64,000 nt of DNA. It comes from Sporomusaceae bacterium FL31 (GTDB lineage: Bacteria > Bacillota > Negativicutes > DSM-1736 > Dendrosporobacteraceae). Where the stretch lies: assembly GCA_003990955.1 (NCBI GenBank), contig BIFV01000018.1, positions 1-64,000 of the forward strand, given 5' to 3'. Positions 1 through 7,306 of this stretch are shown here, piece by piece. Both the position numbers and the translations under genes were made by a program. The first letter of the stretch is position 1; each line of letters opens with the position of its first letter. The notes below the pieces were generated by a model that ran no database searches, had not been told where the DNA came from, and saw only the letters and a list, made by a program, of their open reading frames with translations.

Positions 1-54
1 CTTATACGTCGAAAGTACTTGGCTGGAAACGGCCTGGGAGGATAGAAAGCTGCT
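1..54 (+). rRNA. 5S ribosomal RNA, 3' end (partial)
   Basis: The first bases match the 3' half of a bacterial 5S rRNA: the GTACTTGG helix, a short hairpin, then the CTGGGAGGATAG strand and a closing GCTGCTG. The 5' part lies outside the window. The following tRNA cluster fits the end of an rRNA operon. The exact 3' end is estimated. Confidence 0.8.
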
Positions 55-62
55 GATTTTAT

Positions 63-138
63 TCCTCGATAGCTCAGCTGGTAGAGCAATCGGCTGTTAA
101 CCGATCGGTCGTAGGTTCGAGTCCTACTCGAGGAGCCA
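63..138 (+). tRNA. tRNA-Asn (anticodon GTT)
   Basis: A full cloverleaf folds from this stretch: 7-bp acceptor stem (TCCTCGA with TCGAGGA), anticodon loop CTGTTAA giving GTT, T loop TTCGAGT, discriminator G and an encoded CCA. It is the first tRNA after the 5S rRNA. Confidence 0.96.
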
Positions 139-183
139 AATTTAAAGATGCCAAGCGAGGCAACTCGATTGGCATTTTAATAC

Positions 184-259
184 TGGGGCGTCGCCAAGTT
201 GGTAAGGCACGGGACTTTGACTCCCGCACGCGTTGGTTCGAGTCCAGCCGCCCCAGCCA
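184..259 (+). tRNA. tRNA-Gln (anticodon TTG)
   Basis: The acceptor stem TGGGGCG pairs with CGCCCCA. The anticodon loop CTTTGAC gives TTG, which reads CAA and CAG. The discriminator is G and CCA is encoded. A glutaminyl-tRNA synthetase (14097-15773) is also encoded in the window, so direct charging is likely. Confidence 0.96.
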
Positions 260-262
260 TAT

Positions 263-338
263 GATCCACTAGCTCAGTTGGTAGAGCACCTGACTTTTAA
301 TCAGGGTGTCGATGGTTCGAGCCCATCGTGGATCACCA
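263..338 (+). tRNA. tRNA-Lys (anticodon TTT)
   Basis: The acceptor stem GATCCAC pairs with GTGGATC. The anticodon loop CTTTTAA gives TTT. The discriminator is A and CCA is encoded. It lies 3 bases after the tRNA-Gln, so the two are surely co-transcribed. Confidence 0.96.
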
Positions 339-343
339 TTCAT

Positions 344-418
344 GGCCCGTTGGTCAAGCGGTTAAGACACCGCCCTTTCACGGCGGTATCAAGGGTTCGA
401 TTCCCTTACGGGTCACCA
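344..418 (+). tRNA. tRNA-Glu (anticodon TTC)
   Basis: The acceptor stem GGCCCGT pairs with ACGGGTC with one G-T pair. The anticodon loop CTTTCAC gives TTC. The discriminator is A and CCA is encoded. Confidence 0.96.
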
Positions 419-484
419 ATTCGTTATTCAATGTTAGACATAGCTGTTGATTGATCAACAAGCAGGTTTGACGAATATAAATAT

Positions 485-560
<76 letters not shown>

Positions 561-565
561 AATAC

Positions 566-642
566 GGCCCGGTAGTTTAGTTGGTTAGAATGCCGCCCTG
601 TCACGGCGGAGGTCGTGGGTTCGAGTCCCATCCGGGTCGCCA
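566..642 (+). tRNA. tRNA-Asp (anticodon GTC)
   Basis: The acceptor stem GGCCCGG pairs with CCGGGTC. The anticodon loop CTGTCAC gives GTC. The discriminator is G and CCA is encoded. Confidence 0.96.
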
Positions 643-672
643 TTTAATTAAAGATTCATAGCTATCTAATTT

Positions 673-748
<76 letters not shown>

Positions 749-751
749 TGT

Positions 752-827
752 GCTGGTGTAGCTCAATTGGTAGAGCAGCTGACTTGTAATCAGCAGGTTG
801 GGGGTTCAATTCCTCTCGCCAGCTCCA
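752..827 (+). tRNA. tRNA-Thr (anticodon TGT)
   Basis: The acceptor stem GCTGGTG pairs with CGCCAGC. The anticodon loop CTTGTAA gives TGT. The discriminator is T and CCA is encoded. It is the last tRNA before a terminator. Confidence 0.96.
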
Positions 828-846
828 TATTCTTATTGTTGATCGT

Positions 847-878
847 AGTCCTATTTACTAAAGTAAATAGGACTTTTT
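847..878 (+). terminator. Rho-independent terminator of the rRNA/tRNA unit
   Basis: A perfect 13-bp stem (AGTCCTATTTACT with its complement) with a two-base loop is followed directly by five T. It lies 20 bases after the tRNA-Thr. The next 190 bases are AT-rich leader for the small gene at 1072. Confidence 0.9.
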
Positions 879-1071
879 GCTTACTTGACAATTAAATTAG
901 TGCAATACTGTATGGAATACTGAAAAAATTAACATAGTCTTTACAATATATAATGCAATTGGTAAAAATTTTTATGAAAATGTAATATACAGAAATGAAA
1001 AAATGTTTTAAAATACTAGTAGTATCACTATTTGCATATGTAGTCTCATTATAGTTGATGGGAGGAACAAT

Positions 1072-1311
1072 ATGGCAATTAAAACTGTGGAGATGGATCG
1101 AAAAGACAGTAATAGCTACCGTCAATTGATGAGAGAAAGAGGCTTCATTTCGGCAAGTTATTTTTCTGTCTGTGGGTTTGATGTAAGTAAACTTAAAAAG
1201 CTAGCGCAACAAGGTAAAATGGATGCAATACGTTGTGCAATTGGCAGTTCGGTTCGGTGGTACTATAGTGAAAAACAGGCTGAACTAGCACATCTTAGAG
1301 GTGAAGTCTAA
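1072..1311 (+). CDS. Small protein, possible excisionase-like DNA-binding protein
   Basis: This encodes 79 residues from an ATG preceded by GGGAGG at good spacing, so it is very likely translated. I do not recognise the family with certainty. The middle (residues about 38-70) runs V-x2-L-x2-LA-x2-GKMDAIRCAIGSSVRWYY-S-x2-Q, which resembles the winged-helix pattern of excisionases and MerR-like domains, where a helix is followed by a strand carrying basic and aromatic residues. That is inference from pattern only. It stands alone between the tRNA terminator and its own terminator. No integrase or other mobile gene is nearby. Confidence 0.7.
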   Translation: MAIKTVEMDRKDSNSYRQLMRERGFISASYFSVCGFDVSKLKKLAQQGKMDAIRCAIGSSVRWYYSEKQAELAHLRGEV

Positions 1312-1319
1312 ATAAAAAT

Positions 1320-1362
1320 AAAGTAAGTCCAATTCATTGCAATTGGACTTACTTTATTTTTT
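1320..1362. terminator. Bidirectional terminator between convergent genes
   Basis: A perfect 15-bp stem (1320-1334 with 1341-1355) with a 6-base loop is followed by ATTTTTT on the plus strand. An A-rich flank on the left gives a T-run on the minus strand. It serves the small plus-strand gene and the minus-strand gene ending at 1354, whose last codons it overlaps. Confidence 0.9.
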
Positions 1363-1680
1363 AGGATAATAAGAGTCATCGTTATTTATCTTGTTGTTGA
1401 GTTGATCGATTTGTATTCTAAGTTGATCAATTTGCTGTTGAATATCGTTGCCACACACCTGTTTTGATGTTGGTGGAGTTTGGTCATCATTCGCCTTCGA
1501 GGTGGAGCCTAGGACGGTCAGAGCCGTACCGAGAGTCGATAAAAAATTTCCAATAACATTGAGCTCATCCGAAGTTTTTCCCTTTCCAATGATTATAGCC
1601 AGTACTGCCGCAAGTAATACTAAGCTATTTAAATCTGCTTCAGTGAAATCAGTATTGTCAGTTGAAACGCCCATAGGCAA
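1354..1680 (-). CDS. Hypothetical small protein with hydrophobic helices and a coiled-coil tail
   Basis: This encodes 108 residues. The ATG at 1680 has GAGGTGA at 7 bases. The family was not recognised. What can be seen: an acidic N-terminus, a hydrophobic segment (about residues 20-32, SLVLLAAVLAIIIG), a second hydrophobic stretch (about 44-58), a spacer with one Cys, and a C-terminal run with Gln/Leu/Ile heptads (DIQQQIDQLRIQIDQLNNKI, about 79-98) typical of a short coiled coil. A small membrane-associated or spore-associated protein is possible but not shown. It lies just downstream of lepB on the same strand (33-base gap) and could be co-transcribed. Confidence 0.75.
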   Translation of the reverse strand: MPMGVSTDNTDFTEADLNSLVLLAAVLAIIIGKGKTSDELNVIGNFLSTLGTALTVLGSTSKANDDQTPPTSKQVCGNDIQQQIDQLRIQIDQLNNKINNDDSYYPKK

Positions 1681-1712
1681 TCACCTCAATGTAAGATACG
1701 CGAGTTCGGTGA

Positions 1713-2279
1713 TTATAATTTGTATACCATAGTTCCCAGAATATGATCAAATTTGACCGGTCCGATGTAGCGGCTGTCGCTGCTATTATTGCGATTATCG
1801 CCAAGCACAAAAACGTGCGCTGGTGGTACGGTTATTGACATATCTGAAGTGTAGCTCATAGCTTCTTTAATATAAGGCTCATCCAGGGCAAGTCCATTAC
1901 GGTAAACTCTATGGTTCTTAAATTCAAGAGTATCACCGGGTTTGCCAATAATTCGTTTTACCCATACATCATGATCAGGAGCACTTGTTAATCCCAATGC
2001 ACTTAGATATGTTACAATTGGAGCAGATATGTCGTCTTTCCAGGTACGGTCCCGGTTTACACGACTGTCGATAATGACGATGTCATTATAACTTGGCTCA
2101 GTCTTAAATGTATGGGATATTTTTGATACGATAATGTAATTACTATCTTGAAGCGTAGGCTGCATGGAATTGCCGACCACTTTCGTAGGCTGGAAGACTA
2201 GAATATTAATAAACAGCGCAATGACAAACGCAGTTGATAAACTAACAGTCCAGTCATAAATTTCATTGAGTAGTTTCAT
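1713..2279 (-). CDS. lepB: Signal peptidase I
   Basis: This membrane-bound type I signal peptidase cleaves signal peptides from exported proteins on the outer face of the membrane. The protein has 188 residues from the ATG at 2279, chosen because GGGAGG lies 9 bases upstream; a TTG at 2303 has no ribosome binding site. An N-terminal membrane helix (residues 11-29) is followed by the GNSMQPTL box with the nucleophile Ser38. The VKRIIGKPGD box carries the general base Lys108, and GDNRNNSSDSR is the third conserved box. Length and single-anchor layout fit Gram-positive SipS-type enzymes. A terminator-less 33-base gap separates it from the small gene at 1354-1680. Confidence 0.95.
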   Translation of the reverse strand: MKLLNEIYDWTVSLSTAFVIALFINILVFQPTKVVGNSMQPTLQDSNYIIVSKISHTFKTEPSYNDIVIIDSRVNRDRTWKDDISAPIVTYLSALGLTSAPDHDVWVKRIIGKPGDTLEFKNHRVYRNGLALDEPYIKEAMSYTSDMSITVPPAHVFVLGDNRNNSSDSRYIGPVKFDHILGTMVYKL

Positions 2280-2476
2280 GATCGAGAACCTCCCTTTGAG
2301 CAATAACCTGGTTCTTCTAACTAAAATAGTTTATCAGATTTCAGGGATAAGGAGAATAGGTTTCATGATAGAATTTATTGGGATTATTTTGGTAAGTTAG
2401 AGTATTTTGTAGATTAATTGCAGAGGTTTGTTGCATAATAGTATTATTGAAGCTATCGAAATATCAGGAGGTTATT

Positions 2477-3658
2477 GTGCACGGTCCTACAAATGTAGCA
2501 TTACTCATTGTTTTTTTAATCCTAGTGGGTATTAGTTGGATTATTTATCGCTTGCTGAAAAGATTCTTTCCGATTTATGAGACACCCTTTGTCAGAAACC
2601 TGTATTGGAGTTTGAGTGCAATTGCCATCGTGAGTTTGCCAGTTAGCAGAATCGTGCAGACGTCGATCATACCAGCAGATCTTTCTCGACTGCCTTTCGT
2701 CTGGTTTATGGGGCAAATTCTGCTATTCGTGCTTTCACCCCTATTTTATGCAGGCTTTCAATTACTAACGCTCTCTCGCAGAGAAAATGTACGAAATCAA
2801 GGCGAAGGCTTAAGTCGTAGGAGATTTATTCAGAATACCGTTGCTGGACTGCTGCCGCTCACATCCTTTGGTGTCAGTTCATATGGCGTCTATTCAGGTG
2901 GTTCTAACATTATTACACAGCGGCAAGAACTCTCTTGGGCAAGTTTACCGCAATACTTAGATGAGTTTAAAATTATTCAGATCAGTGATTCTCATATTGG
3001 CTTATTCTTCTCAGTAGAGAAGCTAGAAGAAGTGCTTGCTACTGTCAGGCGAGAAAAGCCGGATCTGTTAGTCATTACTGGAGACTTAGTAGATGATCTC
3101 AGTTTACTGCAACCTACAATCGATAGATTGTCGGAACTAGCACATGAGATTAAGTATGGTGTCTATTTCTGTTGGGGCAACCATGAGTATTTCCGTGATA
3201 TTAAGAAAATAAGGCAGGCGCTTGTGAATAGTCCGATCAGGGTATTAGAAAATAGCAATCAAATGATTATTGATGCTGACCAGCCTTTCTATCTTTTAGG
3301 TGTAGATTATCCATGGGCCGATAATGGTCAAGAGCAGGCCGTCAAGCGGCAAAGTATGTTTGCGCAGTCGATTGAAGGTGTTCCAGCAAATGCGTTTAAG
3401 ATTTTACTCAGTCATCATCCAGATTTTATTTATAACGCGTTTGAAACAGATATTCCTTTGACTTTAACCGGTCATACTCATGGAGGACAGGTAGCGATTT
3501 TTGGACAATCGCTGCTGCCTGTAAAATATAAATATATGCGTGGTTTATATCGAAATCATCAATCGTATGGCTATGTAAGTACTGGAACGGGTAGTTGGTT
3601 TCCATTCCGATTAGGATGCCCTGCTGAGATAACCGTTTTTATATTGAAAAAAGCTTAA
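2477..3658 (+). CDS. Membrane-anchored metallophosphoesterase (YaeI-like)
   Basis: This encodes 393 residues from a GTG at 2477 placed 5 bases after AGGAGG; a TTG ten codons upstream has no such site. Three to four N-terminal membrane helices (residues 1-110) are followed by RRRFIQNT, similar to a twin-arginine-like stretch at the membrane edge. The calcineurin-type catalytic domain comes next: D-x-H (ISDSHIG), GDLVDD, GNHEY, HHP and the GHTHGGQ box. These residues bind two metal ions and hydrolyse phosphoesters. The domain likely faces outside. Related proteins act on UDP-sugar lipids or pyrophosphates, but the substrate cannot be read from the sequence. The gene stands alone. Confidence 0.9.
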   Translation: MHGPTNVALLIVFLILVGISWIIYRLLKRFFPIYETPFVRNLYWSLSAIAIVSLPVSRIVQTSIIPADLSRLPFVWFMGQILLFVLSPLFYAGFQLLTLSRRENVRNQGEGLSRRRFIQNTVAGLLPLTSFGVSSYGVYSGGSNIITQRQELSWASLPQYLDEFKIIQISDSHIGLFFSVEKLEEVLATVRREKPDLLVITGDLVDDLSLLQPTIDRLSELAHEIKYGVYFCWGNHEYFRDIKKIRQALVNSPIRVLENSNQMIIDADQPFYLLGVDYPWADNGQEQAVKRQSMFAQSIEGVPANAFKILLSHHPDFIYNAFETDIPLTLTGHTHGGQVAIFGQSLLPVKYKYMRGLYRNHQSYGYVSTGTGSWFPFRLGCPAEITVFILKKA

Positions 3659-3701
3659 ATAATATGATGTTGCTGGGCTGATGGAAAATTTAGTTGTTGA
3701 T

Positions 3702-3730
3702 TGCCACAAAACAAGGTTTTTGTGGCATTT
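3702..3730 (+). terminator. Probable terminator after the phosphoesterase gene
   Basis: A 10-bp stem (TGCCACAAAA with TTTTGTGGCA) with a short loop is followed by only three T, so it is a modest terminator. It lies 44 bases after the stop codon. Confidence 0.55.
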
Positions 3731-3810
3731 AGCCGTTAGAGGAGAAGAGTGCTCAGTTTTTTAATCTTGGTATCATGGCATTAGCTAATTTCTTTATATG
3801 AGATTCATTA

Positions 3811-3838
3811 CAAAAAAAATGACTCCGATTGGAGTCTA
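3811..3838 (-). terminator. Terminator of the Cys/Tyr/Pro-rich protein gene
   Basis: Read on the minus strand, a 6-bp stem (GACTCC with GGAGTC, loop of four) is followed by a run of eight T. It lies about 60 bases after the stop of the minus-strand gene ending at 3898. Confidence 0.7.
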
Positions 3839-3897
3839 GTAAGTGTGTGGCATAAGTAACCGATTGGGGGAACATGGCAAATAACCTAATTAAACCA

Positions 3898-4146
3898 CTA
3901 ATAGGGGTAACACGGTCTTGGCATACAAATGAAGTTAGGAGAGCAATACACGGGTCGATAGTTACCCCAAGGGTAACAGTTGGATGGATAATCATAACGA
4001 GGATAGCAACTGCGCGGACGGCAGCCTGCAAAAGCAGCTATTGCGGCTATAGCTGCTACAGCCGGCAAGCATCGCTGCTGCTGACTATTATCACGATAGT
4101 TTCTGTCATCCCAATCTAAAATTTCAGGATATTCATACGGGCGCAA
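3898..4146 (-). CDS. Cys/Tyr/Pro-rich small protein, possibly spore coat related
   Basis: This encodes 82 residues from a TTG at 4146, chosen because AGGAGGTG lies 8 bases upstream. The ATG seven codons earlier would place the ribosome site inside the gene. An acidic, tyrosine-containing N-terminus (MRPYEYPEILDW) is followed by a short alanine/isoleucine hydrophobic stretch (about residues 28-40), then a C-terminal half built of Cys, Pro, Tyr and Arg (CYP and YP repeats, six Cys). Such composition is typical of cross-linked spore coat or exosporium proteins. That is inference, as no named family was recognised. It is a single gene with its own terminator. Confidence 0.65.
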   Translation of the reverse strand: MRPYEYPEILDWDDRNYRDNSQQQRCLPAVAAIAAIAAFAGCRPRSCYPRYDYPSNCYPWGNYRPVYCSPNFICMPRPCYPY

Positions 4147-4342
4147 ATGTTTTTCACCTCCTAGCATCTTCCTATGTATACTATGAGGGAAAGGTAAGCT
4201 TTGTTACACATAAAAAAACTTAGGCTAAGACTTCTGTGATAATTTCCTAAAAGCTTAGTAAACGAATTTGATCGAGAGTGTTTGTGCTTGCTCTTACAGT
4301 GTCTAATCTTGCAGCAAGCATTCAATGAATGAGGAGGTAACT

Positions 4343-5239
4343 ATGTATTTTGATACTGCTGAAGGCCCAGTATTCCGTCCGCCCAGTGAAGCACATAGTT
4401 TTATTTTACGCGTAACGATCGGATGCTCACATAATCGATGTACTTATTGTAATATGTATCGTAGTGTCAAGTTTCGAACTAGAGAAATGAAAGAAATTAT
4501 TACTCAGATTGAACAGGCTAAAGCATATGGAGCGCATATTCGGCGAATATTCTTAGCGGATGGCAACGCATTAATATTGTCCACAGACAAACTGTTAGAA
4601 ATTTTAAGCTTGCTTTCAAGTGCCTTTCCACGGCTGCAGAGGGTGTCGTGTTATGCCGGGCCACAAGATATTTTGCGCAAAACGCCTGATGAGTTGAGAC
4701 AATTACAAAAAGCTGGTTTGAAGCTGGTCTATTATGGCATGGAATCAGGTGATGATTCTGTTTTAAAGCATGTCTGTAAAGGCGTTGATGCCGCACAATC
4801 GGTTGAGGCAGGACAGAAAATAGTAGCAGCTGATATTAAGTTATCCATGATGATCATATTAGGGCTTGCCGGCAAAACTGGCTCTGAGCAGCATGCTCTG
4901 AATACTGCGCGGGCTATCAGTCAGATACGCCCTACTATGCTAAGTGCGCTGACACTTATGATGTATCGCGGCAGTGAGTTGCGGGATGAATATGAACGGG
5001 GTGAATTTGAATTACTATCACCGTCCGAAATTATGGGAGAATTATACGCTATTGTCGATCACATTGATTTACCCGCACACAATCGCTGTATCTTCCGGAG
5101 CAATCATATATCGAACTATACTGCATTTGCCGGTACACTACCGACTGACAAAGCCAGGCTCCTTGTGGACATTAAGACTGCGCAAGGAGAACTCGAAAAA
5201 TTGAAAAATTGGGATCCATATAATAATGTTGAGCAGTAA
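4343..5239 (+). CDS. Radical SAM protein with a CX4CX2C cluster motif
   Basis: This encodes 298 residues. The ATG at 4343 follows GAGGAGGT by 4 bases and is preferred over the ATG at 4325, which precedes that site. The radical SAM cluster motif is C28-x4-C33-x2-C36 (GCSHNRCTYCNMY) rather than the common CX3CX2C; this variant is seen in a subgroup of COG1032-type proteins. Further signs are FLADGNAL, YYGMESGDDSVLK and MIILGLAGKTGSEQH, typical of the radical SAM barrel (Elp3/MiaB-like core). There is no extra iron-sulfur or TRAM domain. Substrate unknown. The gene stands alone with about 120 bases before the next. Confidence 0.88.
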   Translation: MYFDTAEGPVFRPPSEAHSFILRVTIGCSHNRCTYCNMYRSVKFRTREMKEIITQIEQAKAYGAHIRRIFLADGNALILSTDKLLEILSLLSSAFPRLQRVSCYAGPQDILRKTPDELRQLQKAGLKLVYYGMESGDDSVLKHVCKGVDAAQSVEAGQKIVAADIKLSMMIILGLAGKTGSEQHALNTARAISQIRPTMLSALTLMMYRGSELRDEYERGEFELLSPSEIMGELYAIVDHIDLPAHNRCIFRSNHISNYTAFAGTLPTDKARLLVDIKTAQGELEKLKNWDPYNNVEQ

Positions 5240-5356
5240 TCGGTAGCTGGGATTAACTGTTAAAGAGTGTACGAGTGCTGTGATTAGAACAAGTACTTTA
5301 TTAACTGAATGGTATCGATTATAATGGTAGAATAATAAAAAGATAAAGGTGAATTT

Positions 5357-6115
5357 ATGTTACATCGATTTTCTAGAACTGAATTATTGATCGGTATTGA
5401 CGGTTTGCAGAAGTTGTCACAGAGTAAAGTTGCCATTTTTGGTATTGGTGGAGTAGGTACCTATGTTGTTGAAGGCCTAGCTCGTTCTGGAGTAGGAAAC
5501 TTTGTCTTAGTTGACGATGATTGCATTTGCCTGACAAACATTAACAGACAATTGCATGCAACTACGAAAACCATTGGCAAGGCAAAAGTCGAGGTTATGA
5601 AAGAGCGTATTCTTGATATCAATCCACAAGCTGAAGTTACTATCTTTCAAAAATTTTATATGCCGGATACGGCTCATGAGTTAATCGCTGATGATTATGA
5701 TTATATTGTTGATGCCATTGATACTGTAACTGGAAAGCTCGATTTAGTTGTGCGGGCAAAGGCAAAGAATATCCCAATTATCAGCAGCATGGGAGCGGGT
5801 AACAAACTTGATCCTACTCGGTTTGAAGTAGCTGATATTTATAAAACAACAGTTTGTCCTTTGGCAAAAGTCATGCGCAAAGAGTTACGCAACCGTGGTA
5901 TTGACTCACTTAAAGTTGTTTACTCTAAGGAACAGCCTATACGGCCGATCGAAAACCCTGAGGCAAATTGCGCAACTGGATGTGTATGCCCGTCTGGCAG
6001 TACCCGAAAATGTACAGTACGCAATCAGATTCCTGGCAGTATTGCTTTTGTACCTTCGGTAGTTGGCTTGATCATTGCTGGAGAAGTGGTTAAAGAACTC
6101 GTCTTTAAAAAATAA
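5357..6115 (+). CDS. tcdA: tRNA threonylcarbamoyladenosine dehydratase (TcdA, ThiF/E1-like)
   Basis: This 252-residue E1-like enzyme is known to cyclise t6A at tRNA position 37 into ct6A using ATP. Visible are the nucleotide-binding loop GIGGVG (residues 29-34), the acidic strand end DDD, the NINRQLHA helix, the DAIDTVTGK segment and the C-terminal Cys pattern CATGCVCPSG typical of the TcdA/CsdL group. The start is an ATG after AAGGTGAATTT. The gene stands alone, closed by a clear terminator. Assignment to TcdA rather than ThiF or MoeB rests on the N-terminal HRFSRTELLIG and the C-terminal Cys cluster, and no sulfur-carrier gene is nearby. Confidence 0.93.
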   Translation: MLHRFSRTELLIGIDGLQKLSQSKVAIFGIGGVGTYVVEGLARSGVGNFVLVDDDCICLTNINRQLHATTKTIGKAKVEVMKERILDINPQAEVTIFQKFYMPDTAHELIADDYDYIVDAIDTVTGKLDLVVRAKAKNIPIISSMGAGNKLDPTRFEVADIYKTTVCPLAKVMRKELRNRGIDSLKVVYSKEQPIRPIENPEANCATGCVCPSGSTRKCTVRNQIPGSIAFVPSVVGLIIAGEVVKELVFKK

Positions 6116-6130
6116 ATAGCTGGAATTTTA

Positions 6131-6166
6131 AACGGAACAGGCTGAATTTTGCCTGCTCCGTTTTTA
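6131..6166 (+). terminator. Rho-independent terminator after tcdA
   Basis: A near-perfect 12-bp stem (AACGGAACAGGC with GCCTGCTCCGTT) is followed by five T. Confidence 0.88.
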
Positions 6167-6337
6167 TTTGTTTAGAAACCGTGATTTCATTAATCAAACA
6201 TTCGCTTTCTAACATAAGATATATCAGATAGGATGATAAAGGTTTTGTGACACCGATATCGACTTAGTTAGCAATATGCTTATCAACATCATTTGCATGG
6301 AATTCGTTCAGAAAATAAGGTGAGAGGAGCTTCCATT

Positions 6338-7237
6338 ATGAATAGCTATCCGACAATTTGTGCGCCGCCTCTGCCTAATGTATTAGCAGGGCAGCAAAGA
6401 ATATTTCATAGTAGTTATGGCGATATCATCTATTATGTTTCAGGCAGAGGCGAGGCACTATTACTTGTTCATGGAATTAATCTTGGTGCCTCTGTATTTG
6501 AGTGGCGCAATAATTTTTCAGCTCTCGACCGTTGTGCCTGTGTTTATGCTCTGGACTTAATCGGATTTGGAATGTCAGAAAAACGCAGTATGGTGTACAC
6601 GGCTGAAATATATATGACAGTTATAAGAGAATTTATTGAAGTGGTTGTCCAAGAACCGGTTCATATATTGGCAAGCGGGTTATCGGCTGCATACGGCAGT
6701 GGAATTGCCTATGAATTTCCTCGACTGGTTCGGTCTCTGATGTTAGTCACACCATCAGGAATCGGGACAAATGATGGATTACCCAATGACAATAGTTTTT
6801 CTATGTTTAAACTCTTCACTAACCCCGTGCAAGGGGAAGCCTTATACCAGGCTTTTGCCTCACGACAGTCCATCAAATATTTCTTAACTGAGTTTATCTA
6901 TGCAAATCCAAGCAATGTAACGGTTGGTACTGTCAATTATTTGTTTGATGCTGCACATCAGTGCCCAAATGCTCAATATGCACCAGCTTCCTTTATTTCG
7001 GGGATGAGCAATTATGATGTGGCTCCGTTTTTTAATGAAATTAACAAACCAATGCTACTCATCTGGGGTAAAAAAGCAAAATTAGGCAGTTATCAGTATA
7101 TCGACAGATTTATTGAGCTCAACCCACAATCCCAGTATTATATTTTTCAAGATAGTGCCGTAAATCCACAGGCAGAAGAATACAGCCAGTTTAACAGGCT
7201 GATACTTTCATTTTTAGAAAATGTCATGGAGGGTTGA
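6338..7237 (+). CDS. Alpha/beta-hydrolase-fold protein lacking the catalytic triad
   Basis: This encodes 299 residues from the ATG at 6338, with GAGAGGA 9 bases upstream. The fold signature is clear: oxyanion box LLLVHGINLG (41-50), DLIGFGMSEK, a nucleophile-elbow region, a cap and a C-terminal helix. The triad positions are not conserved. The elbow reads HILASGLSAAYG, so the serine position aligns with Gly114. The acid strand reads LIWGKKAKLG where family members have D, and the histidine strand reads IFQDSAVNPQAEEY where family members have GH. It may be a non-enzymatic hydrolase-like protein, although Ser113 or Ser116 might be used in a shifted elbow. Single gene. Confidence 0.88.
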   Translation: MNSYPTICAPPLPNVLAGQQRIFHSSYGDIIYYVSGRGEALLLVHGINLGASVFEWRNNFSALDRCACVYALDLIGFGMSEKRSMVYTAEIYMTVIREFIEVVVQEPVHILASGLSAAYGSGIAYEFPRLVRSLMLVTPSGIGTNDGLPNDNSFSMFKLFTNPVQGEALYQAFASRQSIKYFLTEFIYANPSNVTVGTVNYLFDAAHQCPNAQYAPASFISGMSNYDVAPFFNEINKPMLLIWGKKAKLGSYQYIDRFIELNPQSQYYIFQDSAVNPQAEEYSQFNRLILSFLENVMEG

Positions 7238-7253
7238 CGTTGATTATCAAAAT

Positions 7254-7300
7254 AAAGCTGCTATGACAATCCAAGCAAAGATGTCATAACAGCTTTTTGT
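7254..7300. terminator. Terminator between convergent genes
   Basis: A long stem (AAAGCTG-CTATGAC pairing with GTCATAA-CAGCTTT, one mismatch) with an internal loop is followed by TTTTTG. The A-rich left side allows use from the minus strand as well. Confidence 0.75.
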
Positions 7301-7306
7301 TTGTCG

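Noticed and set aside
233..454. Open frame across the tRNA-Lys and tRNA-Glu genes
   Set aside because: It lies on top of perfectly folded tRNAs and has no ribosome site.
3753..4119. Overlapping open frames on both strands around the Cys/Tyr/Pro-rich gene
   Set aside because: The frame at 3898-4146 has the ribosome site and a terminator; the others (3753-4031 minus, 3874-4119 plus) are shadows without sites.
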